Source of the DNA: Acidimicrobiia bacterium
GTDB taxonomy: Bacteria; Actinomycetota; Acidimicrobiia; UBA5794; UBA11373
Length of the DNA stretch: 9,042 nt
Assembly (NCBI GenBank): GCA_025456165.1
Contig: JALOLI010000099.1
Coordinates: 1 to 9,042, forward strand
Direction of reading: 5' to 3'
Shown here: piece by piece, positions 1 to 8,049 of the stretch
Position numbering within the stretch: position 1 is the stretch's first letter
Layout of the letters: every line of letters starts with the position of its first letter
Notes under the pieces: model-generated
Database searches by the model: none
Told to the model about the DNA's origin: nothing
The model's input: only the letters and a program-made list of their open reading frames with translations
Position numbers and translations under genes: made by a program

Positions 1-82
1 CCGTCTCGTCGTCGGCGAGCCAGTCGACCGGGAAAGGGTTGACGGGATCACCGTCGGCGGGATGCTCGGCCTCTGTGGTCAC
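1..82 (-). CDS. Partial 5' end of an unidentified protein, divergent from the rest of the window
   Basis: A reading frame opens on the minus strand with GTG at 82-80 and runs off the window after 27 codons. The visible N-terminus is acidic and proline-rich (MTTEAEHPADGDPVNPF...VDWLADDET) with no signal peptide or membrane segment. Most codons end in G or C, as in the neighbouring genes, which supports real coding. An in-frame TGA two codons upstream (TGA GGT GTG) fixes GTG as the earliest start. The only Shine-Dalgarno-like bases (GAGG) lie too close to the start to act normally, and a TACCTT hexamer on the minus strand (93-88) sits where a -10 box would give a leaderless transcript. Too little protein is present to assign a family. 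Confidence 0.4.
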   Translation of the reverse strand, partial: MTTEAEHPADGDPVNPFPVDWLADDET

Positions 83-103
83 ACCTCAAGGTATCAACCG
101 GGG

Positions 104-163
104 GTGACAGAAACGCGGGGCGCGGGGGTGAGGTAGAACCACCCCAGGGTGGCGCTCTGTCAC
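104..163. repeat. Inverted repeat with nested arms in the divergent intergenic region
   Basis: A perfect 8-bp inverted repeat, GTGACAGA at 104-111 and TCTGTCAC at 156-163, encloses 44 bases. Two alternative smaller pairings lie inside it: GGGGTG (125-130) with CACCCC (140-145), and CCACCC (139-144) with GGGTGG (147-152). It lies between the divergent starts at 82 (minus) and 231 (plus), so it could be a regulator-binding site or a structured leader. No T-tract follows, so it does not look like an intrinsic terminator. No known operator family is recognised. The rest of 83-230 holds only the ribosome binding site at 221-225. Confidence 0.4.
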
Positions 164-220
164 TCCGCCAACGGGGTCGGGCGCTGGGTCTTGGGCACGG
201 CCCGCCTAGCCTTCTCCTGA

Positions 221-225
221 GGAGG
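221..225 (+). promoter_or_regulatory. Ribosome binding site of the small membrane protein gene
   Basis: GGAGG lies five bases upstream of the ATG at 231. It is a strong Shine-Dalgarno sequence and supports that start over internal alternatives. Confidence 0.7.
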
Positions 226-230
226 CGGCT

Positions 231-689
231 ATGACGGCTCAGCGTGCAGTGAACTCCAAGCGTGTCGGCAGGAAGGTCGGCTACGCCGTGGCGATCGCCT
301 GCAACATCGCCTTGCTGGTGATCGCCAACAATATCCTCGACTGGGGATGGCTGCCGTGGCTGACGGAGGAGTTCCGGCAGGTCCTGCCGGTGATGAACGT
401 TTCGCTCGGCGCGTCGATCGCCGCGAACGCGATCTACCTGTTCTACGACCCGCCGGGTTTCAAGGCCGCCGCCGAACTGGGACTCCTCATCGTTTCTCTC
501 ATCGTCACCATCCGGTTCCTGCAGGTGTTCCCCTTCGACTTCACGGCATACGAGTTCGGGTGGGGAACCCTGGCGCGGTGGCTGCTTGTGCTCGCCATCG
601 TCGGGATCTGCATCGGGATGCTCGTCCAGGTGGTCCAACTGGTCCGTCTGGGGGCGCAGCGGGCTGCGAAGGGCAGCACGAGTATCTGA
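231..689 (+). CDS. Small four-helix integral membrane protein, function unknown
   Basis: This is a 152-residue protein whose sequence is mostly hydrophobic. Four likely membrane helices are visible at about residues 16-36, 52-72, 80-100 and 114-138. The N-terminus is basic (R5, K10, R11, R14, K15) and so is the C-terminal tail (R139, R144, K147). Under the positive-inside rule both ends would be cytoplasmic, consistent with an even helix number. The loops carry several aromatic residues (WGWLPW near 38-43, the YEFGW stretch near 107-111). I see no catalytic motif, Cys or His cluster, or cleavable signal peptide. The ATG is supported by GGAGG five bases upstream. The gene ends 79 bases before uvrA on the same strand; a separate uvrA promoter is possible, so operon membership is uncertain. 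I do not recognise a named family. A transporter subunit or small conserved membrane protein is possible but not shown. Confidence 0.8.
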   Translation: MTAQRAVNSKRVGRKVGYAVAIACNIALLVIANNILDWGWLPWLTEEFRQVLPVMNVSLGASIAANAIYLFYDPPGFKAAAELGLLIVSLIVTIRFLQVFPFDFTAYEFGWGTLARWLLVLAIVGICIGMLVQVVQLVRLGAQRAAKGSTSI

Positions 690-741
690 TCAGGGAGCCC
701 ATCACCGACCCGACCCCCGGTTTCCTGTCAGACCCCCCCGG

Positions 742-747
742 TATCAT
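742..747 (+). promoter_or_regulatory. Candidate -10 element for uvrA
   Basis: TATCAT matches the TATAAT consensus at five of six positions. It would place transcription start near 754, just upstream of the uvrA ribosome binding site at 760-764. No convincing -35 hexamer is present at the usual distance; GGTTTC at 719-724 is the only 17-bp-spaced option and is weak. The spacer contains a run of seven C (GACCCCCCCGGT, 731-742) that resembles GACCCCCGGT at 712-721. I found no actinobacterial LexA box (GAAC-N4-GTTC type) here. Confidence 0.35.
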
Positions 748-759
748 CCGGCTCCGATT

Positions 760-764
760 GGAGG
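760..764 (+). promoter_or_regulatory. Ribosome binding site that decides the uvrA start
   Basis: GGAGG at 760-764 is followed four bases later by GTG at 769. The protein read from this GTG begins exactly where UvrA homology begins ([18 protein letters not shown]), so the longer in-frame extension back to ATG 586, which lies inside the membrane protein gene, is not the start. Confidence 0.75.
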
Positions 765-768
765 ACCG

Positions 769-3589
<2,821 letters not shown>

Positions 3590-3593
<4 letters not shown>

Positions 3594-4242
3594 CCGTGCC
3601 CTGGGACGACGCCGTGGCCGACTGGTGGGTGGAGGAGGTCGCGTCGGACCCGGTCTACGCCGAGGAGGTGATCCCCCTGGCGCTGGCCGCCCTGGCGCCC
3701 GTGTGGCGGCCCGGGGCGCCCGGGTCCTCGGCTGCGACCTGTCGGAGCGGCTGGCGCGGCGAGCGGCGGCGGCCGGGCCGGTGGCCGTCTGCCGCCTACC
3801 CGACCTGTCCTGGGTGCGCCGCGAGTCGCTGGACGGCGCCGTAGCGGTGCTGGTGGTCGAGCACCTGCCGGAGGCCGCACCCATCTTCGCGTCTGCCGCG
3901 CGGGCGGTGCGGCCGGGCGGGGTGCTGGCGATGGTGGCCAACCACCCGGCCTACACCGCCCCGGGGTCGGGGCCGCTGGTGGACCCCGACGACGGCGAGG
4001 TGCTCTGGCGCTGGGGGCCCTACATGGACGAGGGGAGCAGCGAGGAGCCGGCCGGGGAGGGGGCGGTGGTGTTCCACCATCGCTCGCTGGGGTCCCTGCT
4101 GACCGCCGCCGCGGCCGCCGGGTGGTGCCTGGAGAGCCTGGTGGAGCACGGGGTGGGGGAGCGCCGGGCGGCGGAGGACCCGCTGCTGGCCGCTCAGCGG
4201 CAGATCCCCCGCCTCCTCGCGGCTCGCTGGGTCAAGCGCTAG
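3590..4242 (+). pseudogene. Class I SAM-dependent methyltransferase, frame broken and motif I missing
   Basis: The gene starts at ATG 3590, sharing ATGA with the end of uvrA, which suggests translational coupling. The first about 36 residues ([20 protein letters not shown]...) read in one frame. From about 3697 homology continues in another frame to TAG 4240-4242: GARVLGCDLSERL (strand beta2 with the acidic residue that binds the SAM ribose), LPDLSWV, a DGAVAVLVVEHL motif, VRPGGVLAMVANHPAY, then EVLWRWGPY and FHHRSLGSLL. The usual motif I (a DLGCGxG-type glycine loop) should lie between the two parts but is absent. Frame arithmetic requires 3n+1 missing bases; family spacing suggests roughly 13-17 codons. 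With these restored the protein would be about 230 residues. Copies of GGCGCCCG at 3694-3701 and 3715-3722 flank the junction, so slippage or assembly collapse is plausible. The substrate is unknown. If the sequence is correct, the gene is non-functional. Confidence 0.75.
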
Positions 4243-4264
4243 CCGCCGGCCGGGGCCGGCGGCT
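4241..4264 (+). terminator. Strong GC hairpin directly after the methyltransferase stop codon
   Basis: AGCCGCCGGCC (4241-4251) and GGCCGGCGGCT (4254-4264) form a perfect 11-bp inverted repeat with a two-base centre, or 10 bp with a four-base loop. It begins within the methyltransferase stop codon. No T-run follows, so it is not a classical intrinsic terminator, but T-less GC hairpins after genes are common in high-GC actinobacteria. It separates the uvrA block from the uvrC block. Confidence 0.6.
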
Positions 4265-4290
4265 GTCTCGGCTGGGTGGTGCCCGGGCGG

Positions 4291-4296
4291 TACTCT
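4291..4296 (+). promoter_or_regulatory. Candidate -10 element giving a leaderless uvrC transcript
   Basis: TACTCT fits the TANNNT core of actinobacterial -10 boxes and ends eight bases before the uvrC ATG at 4305. Transcription would then start at or next to the ATG. No Shine-Dalgarno sequence precedes the ATG; the bases there (CTCCTCC) are the opposite, pyrimidine type. No clear -35 box is seen. Confidence 0.4.
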
Positions 4297-4304
4297 GCTC
4301 CTCC

Positions 4305-6188
4305 ATGGAGCGCCGGCCCGCGCCCTCCGAGATCCCCGACACCCCGGGCGCCTACCTCTTCCGGGACCGCCACGGGGCGGTGCTGTACGTGGGGAAGGCC
4401 AAGTCCCTGCGCAAGCGCCTGGCCTCCTATTTCGGGCGCGACCTGGCGACGCGCCCGCAGGCGATGGTGGATGCCGCCGACTCGGTGGAGTGGATAGTCA
4501 CCGACGGCGAGGTGGCCGCCCTGATGATGGAGTACAACCTCATCAAGGAGCATCGCCCCCGGTTCAACATCCGCCTGCGCGACGACAAGTCCTATCCCTA
4601 CCTGGCCATCACTCGCGGCGAGGAGTGGCCCCGGGCCACGGTGATGCGGGGCCGCCGCCGGCGGGATACCCAGTACTTCGGCCCCTACGCCAACGCCTAC
4701 GCCATCCGCCAGACCCTCGACCTGCTGCTGCGCACCTTCCCGGTCCGCACCTGCACCAACTCCCGCTTCCGCCGCCAGGAGGCCGAAGGCCGGCCGTGCC
4801 TGCTCTTCCACATTGAGCGCTGCTCCGGGCCGTGCATCGGAGCGGTGGCGCCCGAGGACTACGCGGCCCATCTCGACGGCCTGGCCGCCTTCCTGGGCGG
4901 AGATAGCGAAGCGGTGCTCGCCCGCCTGCGCGACGACATGGAGGCCGCCTCGGAGGCGCTGGAGTACGAGCGGGCAGCGCGCCTGCGCGACCAGGCGGCC
5001 GCGGTGGAGAAGGCCCTGGCCCGGCAGGAGGTAGCCACGCTGCGCAAGGAGGACTTCGACCTGCTGGCAGTCGAGGAGGACGATCTGGAGGCCGCCCTGG
5101 TGGTGCTCACCGTGCGCCGCGGCCGGGTGACCGGGCGCCTGGCCGCGGTGGTGGACAAGGTCGAGGATCTGGCTCCCCCGGAGCTGGTGGGACGGCTGCT
5201 GGGGGAGGTGTACGGCGAGGAGCCACCCCCGCGAGAGGTGCTGGTGCCGGTCCTCCCGGCCGAGGCCGAAGTGGTCGAGGCGTGGCTGGCCACCCGGCGC
5301 GGCGGGCGGGTGGCGCTCCGCGTCCCGCAACGGGGGGCCAAGCGGCGTCTGCTGGGCACCGCCCAGGCCAACGCCACCGAGGTCTTCGCCCGGCACCGGC
5401 TGGAACGCCACGGCGACCACAACGCCCGGGCGAAGGCCCTGCGGAGCCTGCAGGAGGCCCTCGGCCTCCCGGAGCCCCCGCTGCGCATCGAGTGCTACGA
5501 CATCTCGACGATCCAGGGCACCGACACGGTCGGCTCCATGGTGGTGATGGAGGACGGCTTGCCGCGCCGCAACCAGTACCGCCGCTTCCACATTCGCGGC
5601 GTCGCCGGGCAGGACGACTTCGCCGCTATGGAGGAGGTGCTGCGGCGGCGCCTCGCGGCTTATCTGCGGGAGCGGGAGCAGCCGGTCGAGGAGCGGGGGC
5701 GCTTCGCCTACCCGCCGTCCCTGCTGTTGGTGGACGGCGGGGCCGGGCAGGTGTCCCGGGCGGTCCAGGTCGTCGACGAACTGGGGCTGGAGATCCCGGT
5801 GGCGGGCCTGGCGAAGCGGATGGAGGAGGTCTACCTCCCCGGCCGGCCCGAGCCGCTGCGGTTGCCGCGCGGTGAGGAGGCTCTCTACCTGTTGCAGCAG
5901 GTCCGGGACGAGGCGCACCGGTTCGCCGTCGGTTACCACCGGACCCTTCGCGGGCGTCGTATGGTGGGCTCGGCACTCGACGGTGTCCCTGGAGTGGGGC
6001 CGGCGCGCCGCCGGGCGCTGCTGCGGCGATTCGGCTCGCTGGCCAAGATGCGGGAGGCCGGGGTGGAGGAGTTGCGCCGGGTGGTCCCGGCCACGGTGGC
6101 GGCGGCGGTTCACGCCGCCCTGCACACCCCGCCGGGCGCCTCCGGGGAACGCCGACCGTCCGTCGGCCCAGACGAGGAGGAGGACTGA
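4305..6188 (+). CDS. uvrC: Excinuclease ABC subunit C (UvrC)
   Basis: UvrC is the dual nuclease of UvrABC repair. It cuts 3' and then 5' of the lesion after UvrA loads UvrB. The 627-residue length is usual for the family. An N-terminal GIY-YIG nuclease domain covers about residues 12-95, with GAY (15-17), YVG (28-30), the KSLRKRL arginine segment and a conserved Glu in the MMEYN stretch. Four cysteines (C150, C165, C173, C177) match the conserved cluster reported to bind iron-sulfur in UvrC. A UvrB-binding UVR motif lies at about 203-238. The C-terminal RNase H-like nuclease keeps its catalytic set: D399 (CYDIS), D477 (LVDGG) and H538 (DEAHR). A tandem helix-hairpin-helix (GVPGVGPARRRALL) ends the protein. 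ATG 4305 is chosen because family homology begins right after it; the upstream extension overlaps the methyltransferase gene. The acidic C-terminal codons (DEEED) also form the rapZ ribosome binding site. Confidence 0.97.
   Translation: MERRPAPSEIPDTPGAYLFRDRHGAVLYVGKAKSLRKRLASYFGRDLATRPQAMVDAADSVEWIVTDGEVAALMMEYNLIKEHRPRFNIRLRDDKSYPYLAITRGEEWPRATVMRGRRRRDTQYFGPYANAYAIRQTLDLLLRTFPVRTCTNSRFRRQEAEGRPCLLFHIERCSGPCIGAVAPEDYAAHLDGLAAFLGGDSEAVLARLRDDMEAASEALEYERAARLRDQAAAVEKALARQEVATLRKEDFDLLAVEEDDLEAALVVLTVRRGRVTGRLAAVVDKVEDLAPPELVGRLLGEVYGEEPPPREVLVPVLPAEAEVVEAWLATRRGGRVALRVPQRGAKRRLLGTAQANATEVFARHRLERHGDHNARAKALRSLQEALGLPEPPLRIECYDISTIQGTDTVGSMVVMEDGLPRRNQYRRFHIRGVAGQDDFAAMEEVLRRRLAAYLREREQPVEERGRFAYPPSLLLVDGGAGQVSRAVQVVDELGLEIPVAGLAKRMEEVYLPGRPEPLRLPRGEEALYLLQQVRDEAHRFAVGYHRTLRGRRMVGSALDGVPGVGPARRRALLRRFGSLAKMREAGVEELRRVVPATVAAAVHAALHTPPGASGERRPSVGPDEEED
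6178..6183 (+). promoter_or_regulatory. Ribosome binding site of rapZ, embedded in the end of uvrC
   Basis: AGGAGG lies six bases upstream of the rapZ GTG at 6190, inside the last codons of uvrC. It fixes the rapZ start and implies that rapZ translation is coupled to uvrC translation. Confidence 0.75.
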
Positions 6189-6189
6189 G

Positions 6190-7056
6190 GTGGCGGAGCG
6201 CCCGCAGTTGGTGGTGGTCACCGGGATGTCGGGGGCCGGCCGGTCCCAGGCCGGCAAGGCCCTCGAGGACCTCGGCTTCTTCGTGATCGACAACCTCCCC
6301 GCTTCCCTCATCGCCCAGGTGGTGCAGGAGGCCGATCTGGCCGGCGACCCGAGGCGGCGGCGCCTGGCGGTCACGGTGGACACCCGCGGCGGGCTCTCCT
6401 TCGAGGCGCTGGAACAGGTCCTGGCCTCTCTCGGGATCGACGGCGTGCCCACCACCCTCCTGTTCCTGGACGCCGACGACGAGGTGCTGGCCAAGCGTTT
6501 CGAGGAGAGCCGGCGGCCCCATCCGGTCGCCGCGGCCACCCTGGCCGAGGCGATCGTCGTCGAGCGGGCCGCCCTGCAGGACCTGCGGGGGCGGGCGGAT
6601 GTGGTGGTGGACACCTCCGATCGGACGGTGCCGGATCTACGCCGGGCCCTGGGAGAGATCTTCTCCGGCGAGCGGCGGCGCCGGCCGTTGCGGGTGGCGG
6701 TGACCTCGTTCGGGTTCAAGCACGGGGTGCCGCGGGTGATCGACCTGCTTTTCGACGTTCGCTTCCTGCCCAATCCGTACTGGGTGCCGGAGCTGCGGCC
6801 CCTCACCGGCCACGACGAAGCGGTGCGCCGCTACGTGCTCGATCCTCCGGATGCCGGCGCTTTCCTGGAACGGGCCGAGGGGCTGCTCGAGTTCCTGCTG
6901 CCCCGCTACGAGGCAGAGGGGAAGAGCTACCTGACGATCGGCGTGGGCTGTACCGGTGGCCGGCATCGCTCCGTGGCCATCGCCGAGGAACTGGGGCGGT
7001 GGCTGGGGGAGCGCGACGTCGAGGCGGCGGTACGGCACCGGGACCTGGAGCGATGA
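6190..7056 (+). CDS. rapZ: RapZ (YvcJ) family nucleotide-binding protein
   Basis: This 288-residue protein belongs to the RapZ/YvcJ P-loop family. In E. coli RapZ is an RNA-binding adaptor that senses glucosamine-6-phosphate and directs RNase E to the sRNA GlmZ; in actinobacteria the role is less clear. The N-terminal kinase-like domain shows a P-loop at residues 12-19 (GMSGAGRS), where Arg replaces the canonical Lys, a variant I recall as common in actinobacterial members. FFVIDNLP (30-37) and a Walker B-like DVVVDTSD follow. The C-terminal domain starts near 171 (VTSFGFKHGVP), continues through DVRFLPNPYW and LTGHD, and ends with the hallmark VGCTGGRHRSV (252-262). The GTG start is supported by AGGAGG six bases upstream and lies one base after the uvrC stop. 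The stop overlaps the next gene's ATG (ATGA at 7053), so uvrC, rapZ and yvcK are almost certainly one transcript. Confidence 0.95.
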   Translation: MAERPQLVVVTGMSGAGRSQAGKALEDLGFFVIDNLPASLIAQVVQEADLAGDPRRRRLAVTVDTRGGLSFEALEQVLASLGIDGVPTTLLFLDADDEVLAKRFEESRRPHPVAAATLAEAIVVERAALQDLRGRADVVVDTSDRTVPDLRRALGEIFSGERRRRPLRVAVTSFGFKHGVPRVIDLLFDVRFLPNPYWVPELRPLTGHDEAVRRYVLDPPDAGAFLERAEGLLEFLLPRYEAEGKSYLTIGVGCTGGRHRSVAIAEELGRWLGERDVEAAVRHRDLER

Positions 7057-8024
7057 CCACGATCGACCTGATGGCGGCGCCGCTCCTCGAGGAACTGGAG
7101 CCGGGAGCGGCCGGCCCCAAGGTGGTGGCCCTGGGGGGAGGGCACGGCCTGGCGCAGGCCCTGGTCGCCATCCGGGGCTACGCCGCCGCCATCACCGCGG
7201 TGGTCAGCGTCGCGGACGACGGCGGGTCGTCGGGCCGCCTCTCCCCGGCCCTGGGGCTGCCGCCGCCGGGGGACTGCCGCCGGGCGCTGCTGGCTCTCAG
7301 CCCCGACCCGTCGCCCTGGCGCGACGCCGCCTGCCACCGTTTCGAAGAGGGCGACGTGGCCGGGCATTCCCTGGGCAACCTCATCCTGGCCGGACTGGCG
7401 GCTTCCGAAGGCGGCCTCGAAAGGGCCCTGGCGACGCTGGGACGGCTGCTGGGGGCGCGGGGGCGGGTGGTGCCCGCCTCGCCGCAGCCGCTGGAACTGA
7501 GGGCGGTCGTGGAAGGGGCTGAGGTCCGGGGCCAGGTGGCCATCGCGGTGGGGCGGGGGCGGATCGAGGCGCTGGCGGTCGACCCGCCCGGCGCCGACGC
7601 CTCGCCGGCGGCGCTCGACGCCCTCGCCACGGCAGACCAGGTGGTGATCGGCCCGGGGAGCCTGTTCACCTCGCTGGCGGCCACCCTGGTCGTGCCCGGG
7701 ATGGCGGCGGCGGTGAACGCCTCACCGGGGCGACTGGTGTACATCTGCAACCTCACCACCCAGGACGGGGAGACGCTCGGCCTGGACGGCGCCGCTCACG
7801 TGCAGGCGCTGTGCTCCGTGTCCGGGATGCGTCCGCCCGACGTGGTGGTGGCCAACGACGCCCCGTTCCCCGTGCCCGCCGCGGTCGAGGCGATCTGGGC
7901 CGAGCGGGCGGCGATCGAGACCCTCGGGGCCCGGCTCGAGACCGCCGGCCTGGCCGACGCCACGGCCCCCTGGCCGCAGCACGACGCGGCTCGCCTGGGA
8001 GCCGTGCTGCGGCGGCTACCGTGA
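7053..8024 (+). CDS. yvcK: YvcK/CofD-like family protein (gluconeogenesis factor; CuvA in mycobacteria)
   Basis: The 323-residue product is a YvcK-family protein: a Rossmann-like fold related to CofD but with regulatory rather than F420-synthesis roles. In Bacillus it is needed for growth on gluconeogenic carbon and binds UDP-sugars; mycobacterial CuvA affects cell-wall synthesis and carbon use. Visible motifs are GGGHGL (28-33, His where many relatives have Thr), DDGGSSGRL (55-63), PGDCRR (72-77), GHSLGNL, GPGSLFTS, and NLTTQDGET near the C-terminal part. ATG 7053 overlaps the rapZ stop by four bases, with GGAG at 7047-7050 only two bases upstream, so translational coupling is likely. The N-terminus before the first glycine motif is slightly long, and M7 is an alternative start. 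Its position directly after rapZ separates it from true CofD, which normally sits with F420 genes. The usual downstream whiA is missing. Confidence 0.93.
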   Translation: MTTIDLMAAPLLEELEPGAAGPKVVALGGGHGLAQALVAIRGYAAAITAVVSVADDGGSSGRLSPALGLPPPGDCRRALLALSPDPSPWRDAACHRFEEGDVAGHSLGNLILAGLAASEGGLERALATLGRLLGARGRVVPASPQPLELRAVVEGAEVRGQVAIAVGRGRIEALAVDPPGADASPAALDALATADQVVIGPGSLFTSLAATLVVPGMAAAVNASPGRLVYICNLTTQDGETLGLDGAAHVQALCSVSGMRPPDVVVANDAPFPVPAAVEAIWAERAAIETLGARLETAGLADATAPWPQHDAARLGAVLRRLP

Positions 8025-8039
8025 CCCGGTCCCGAAGCC

Positions 8040-8044
8040 GGAGG
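8040..8044 (+). promoter_or_regulatory. Ribosome binding site that decides the TTG start of pgk
   Basis: GGAGG at 8040-8044 is five bases upstream of TTG 8050. No in-frame ATG or GTG lies near the start of homology, so the rare TTG codon is chosen. Only 25 bases separate the yvcK stop from this start, which argues against an independent pgk promoter. Confidence 0.7.
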
Positions 8045-8049
8045 AGCCT

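Noticed and set aside
586..768. N-terminal extension of uvrA back to ATG 586
   Set aside because: It overlaps the membrane protein gene, has no UvrA-like residues, and GTG 769 has a good ribosome binding site at the start of homology.
690..768. LexA (SOS) box upstream of uvrA, also looked for upstream of 231 and 4305
   Set aside because: No GAAC-N4-GTTC-type palindrome is present in any of the three upstream regions.
3625..4242. Methyltransferase as an intact 205-residue protein starting at GTG 3625
   Set aside because: Its first about 24 residues are glycine/arginine-rich out-of-frame translation, and the true N-terminal sequence is visible in the other frame from ATG 3590.
4239..6806. Minus-strand open frame of 855 codons opposite uvrC and rapZ
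   Set aside because: It crosses two well-identified genes antisense and shows no domain or motif; it is a GC-bias shadow.
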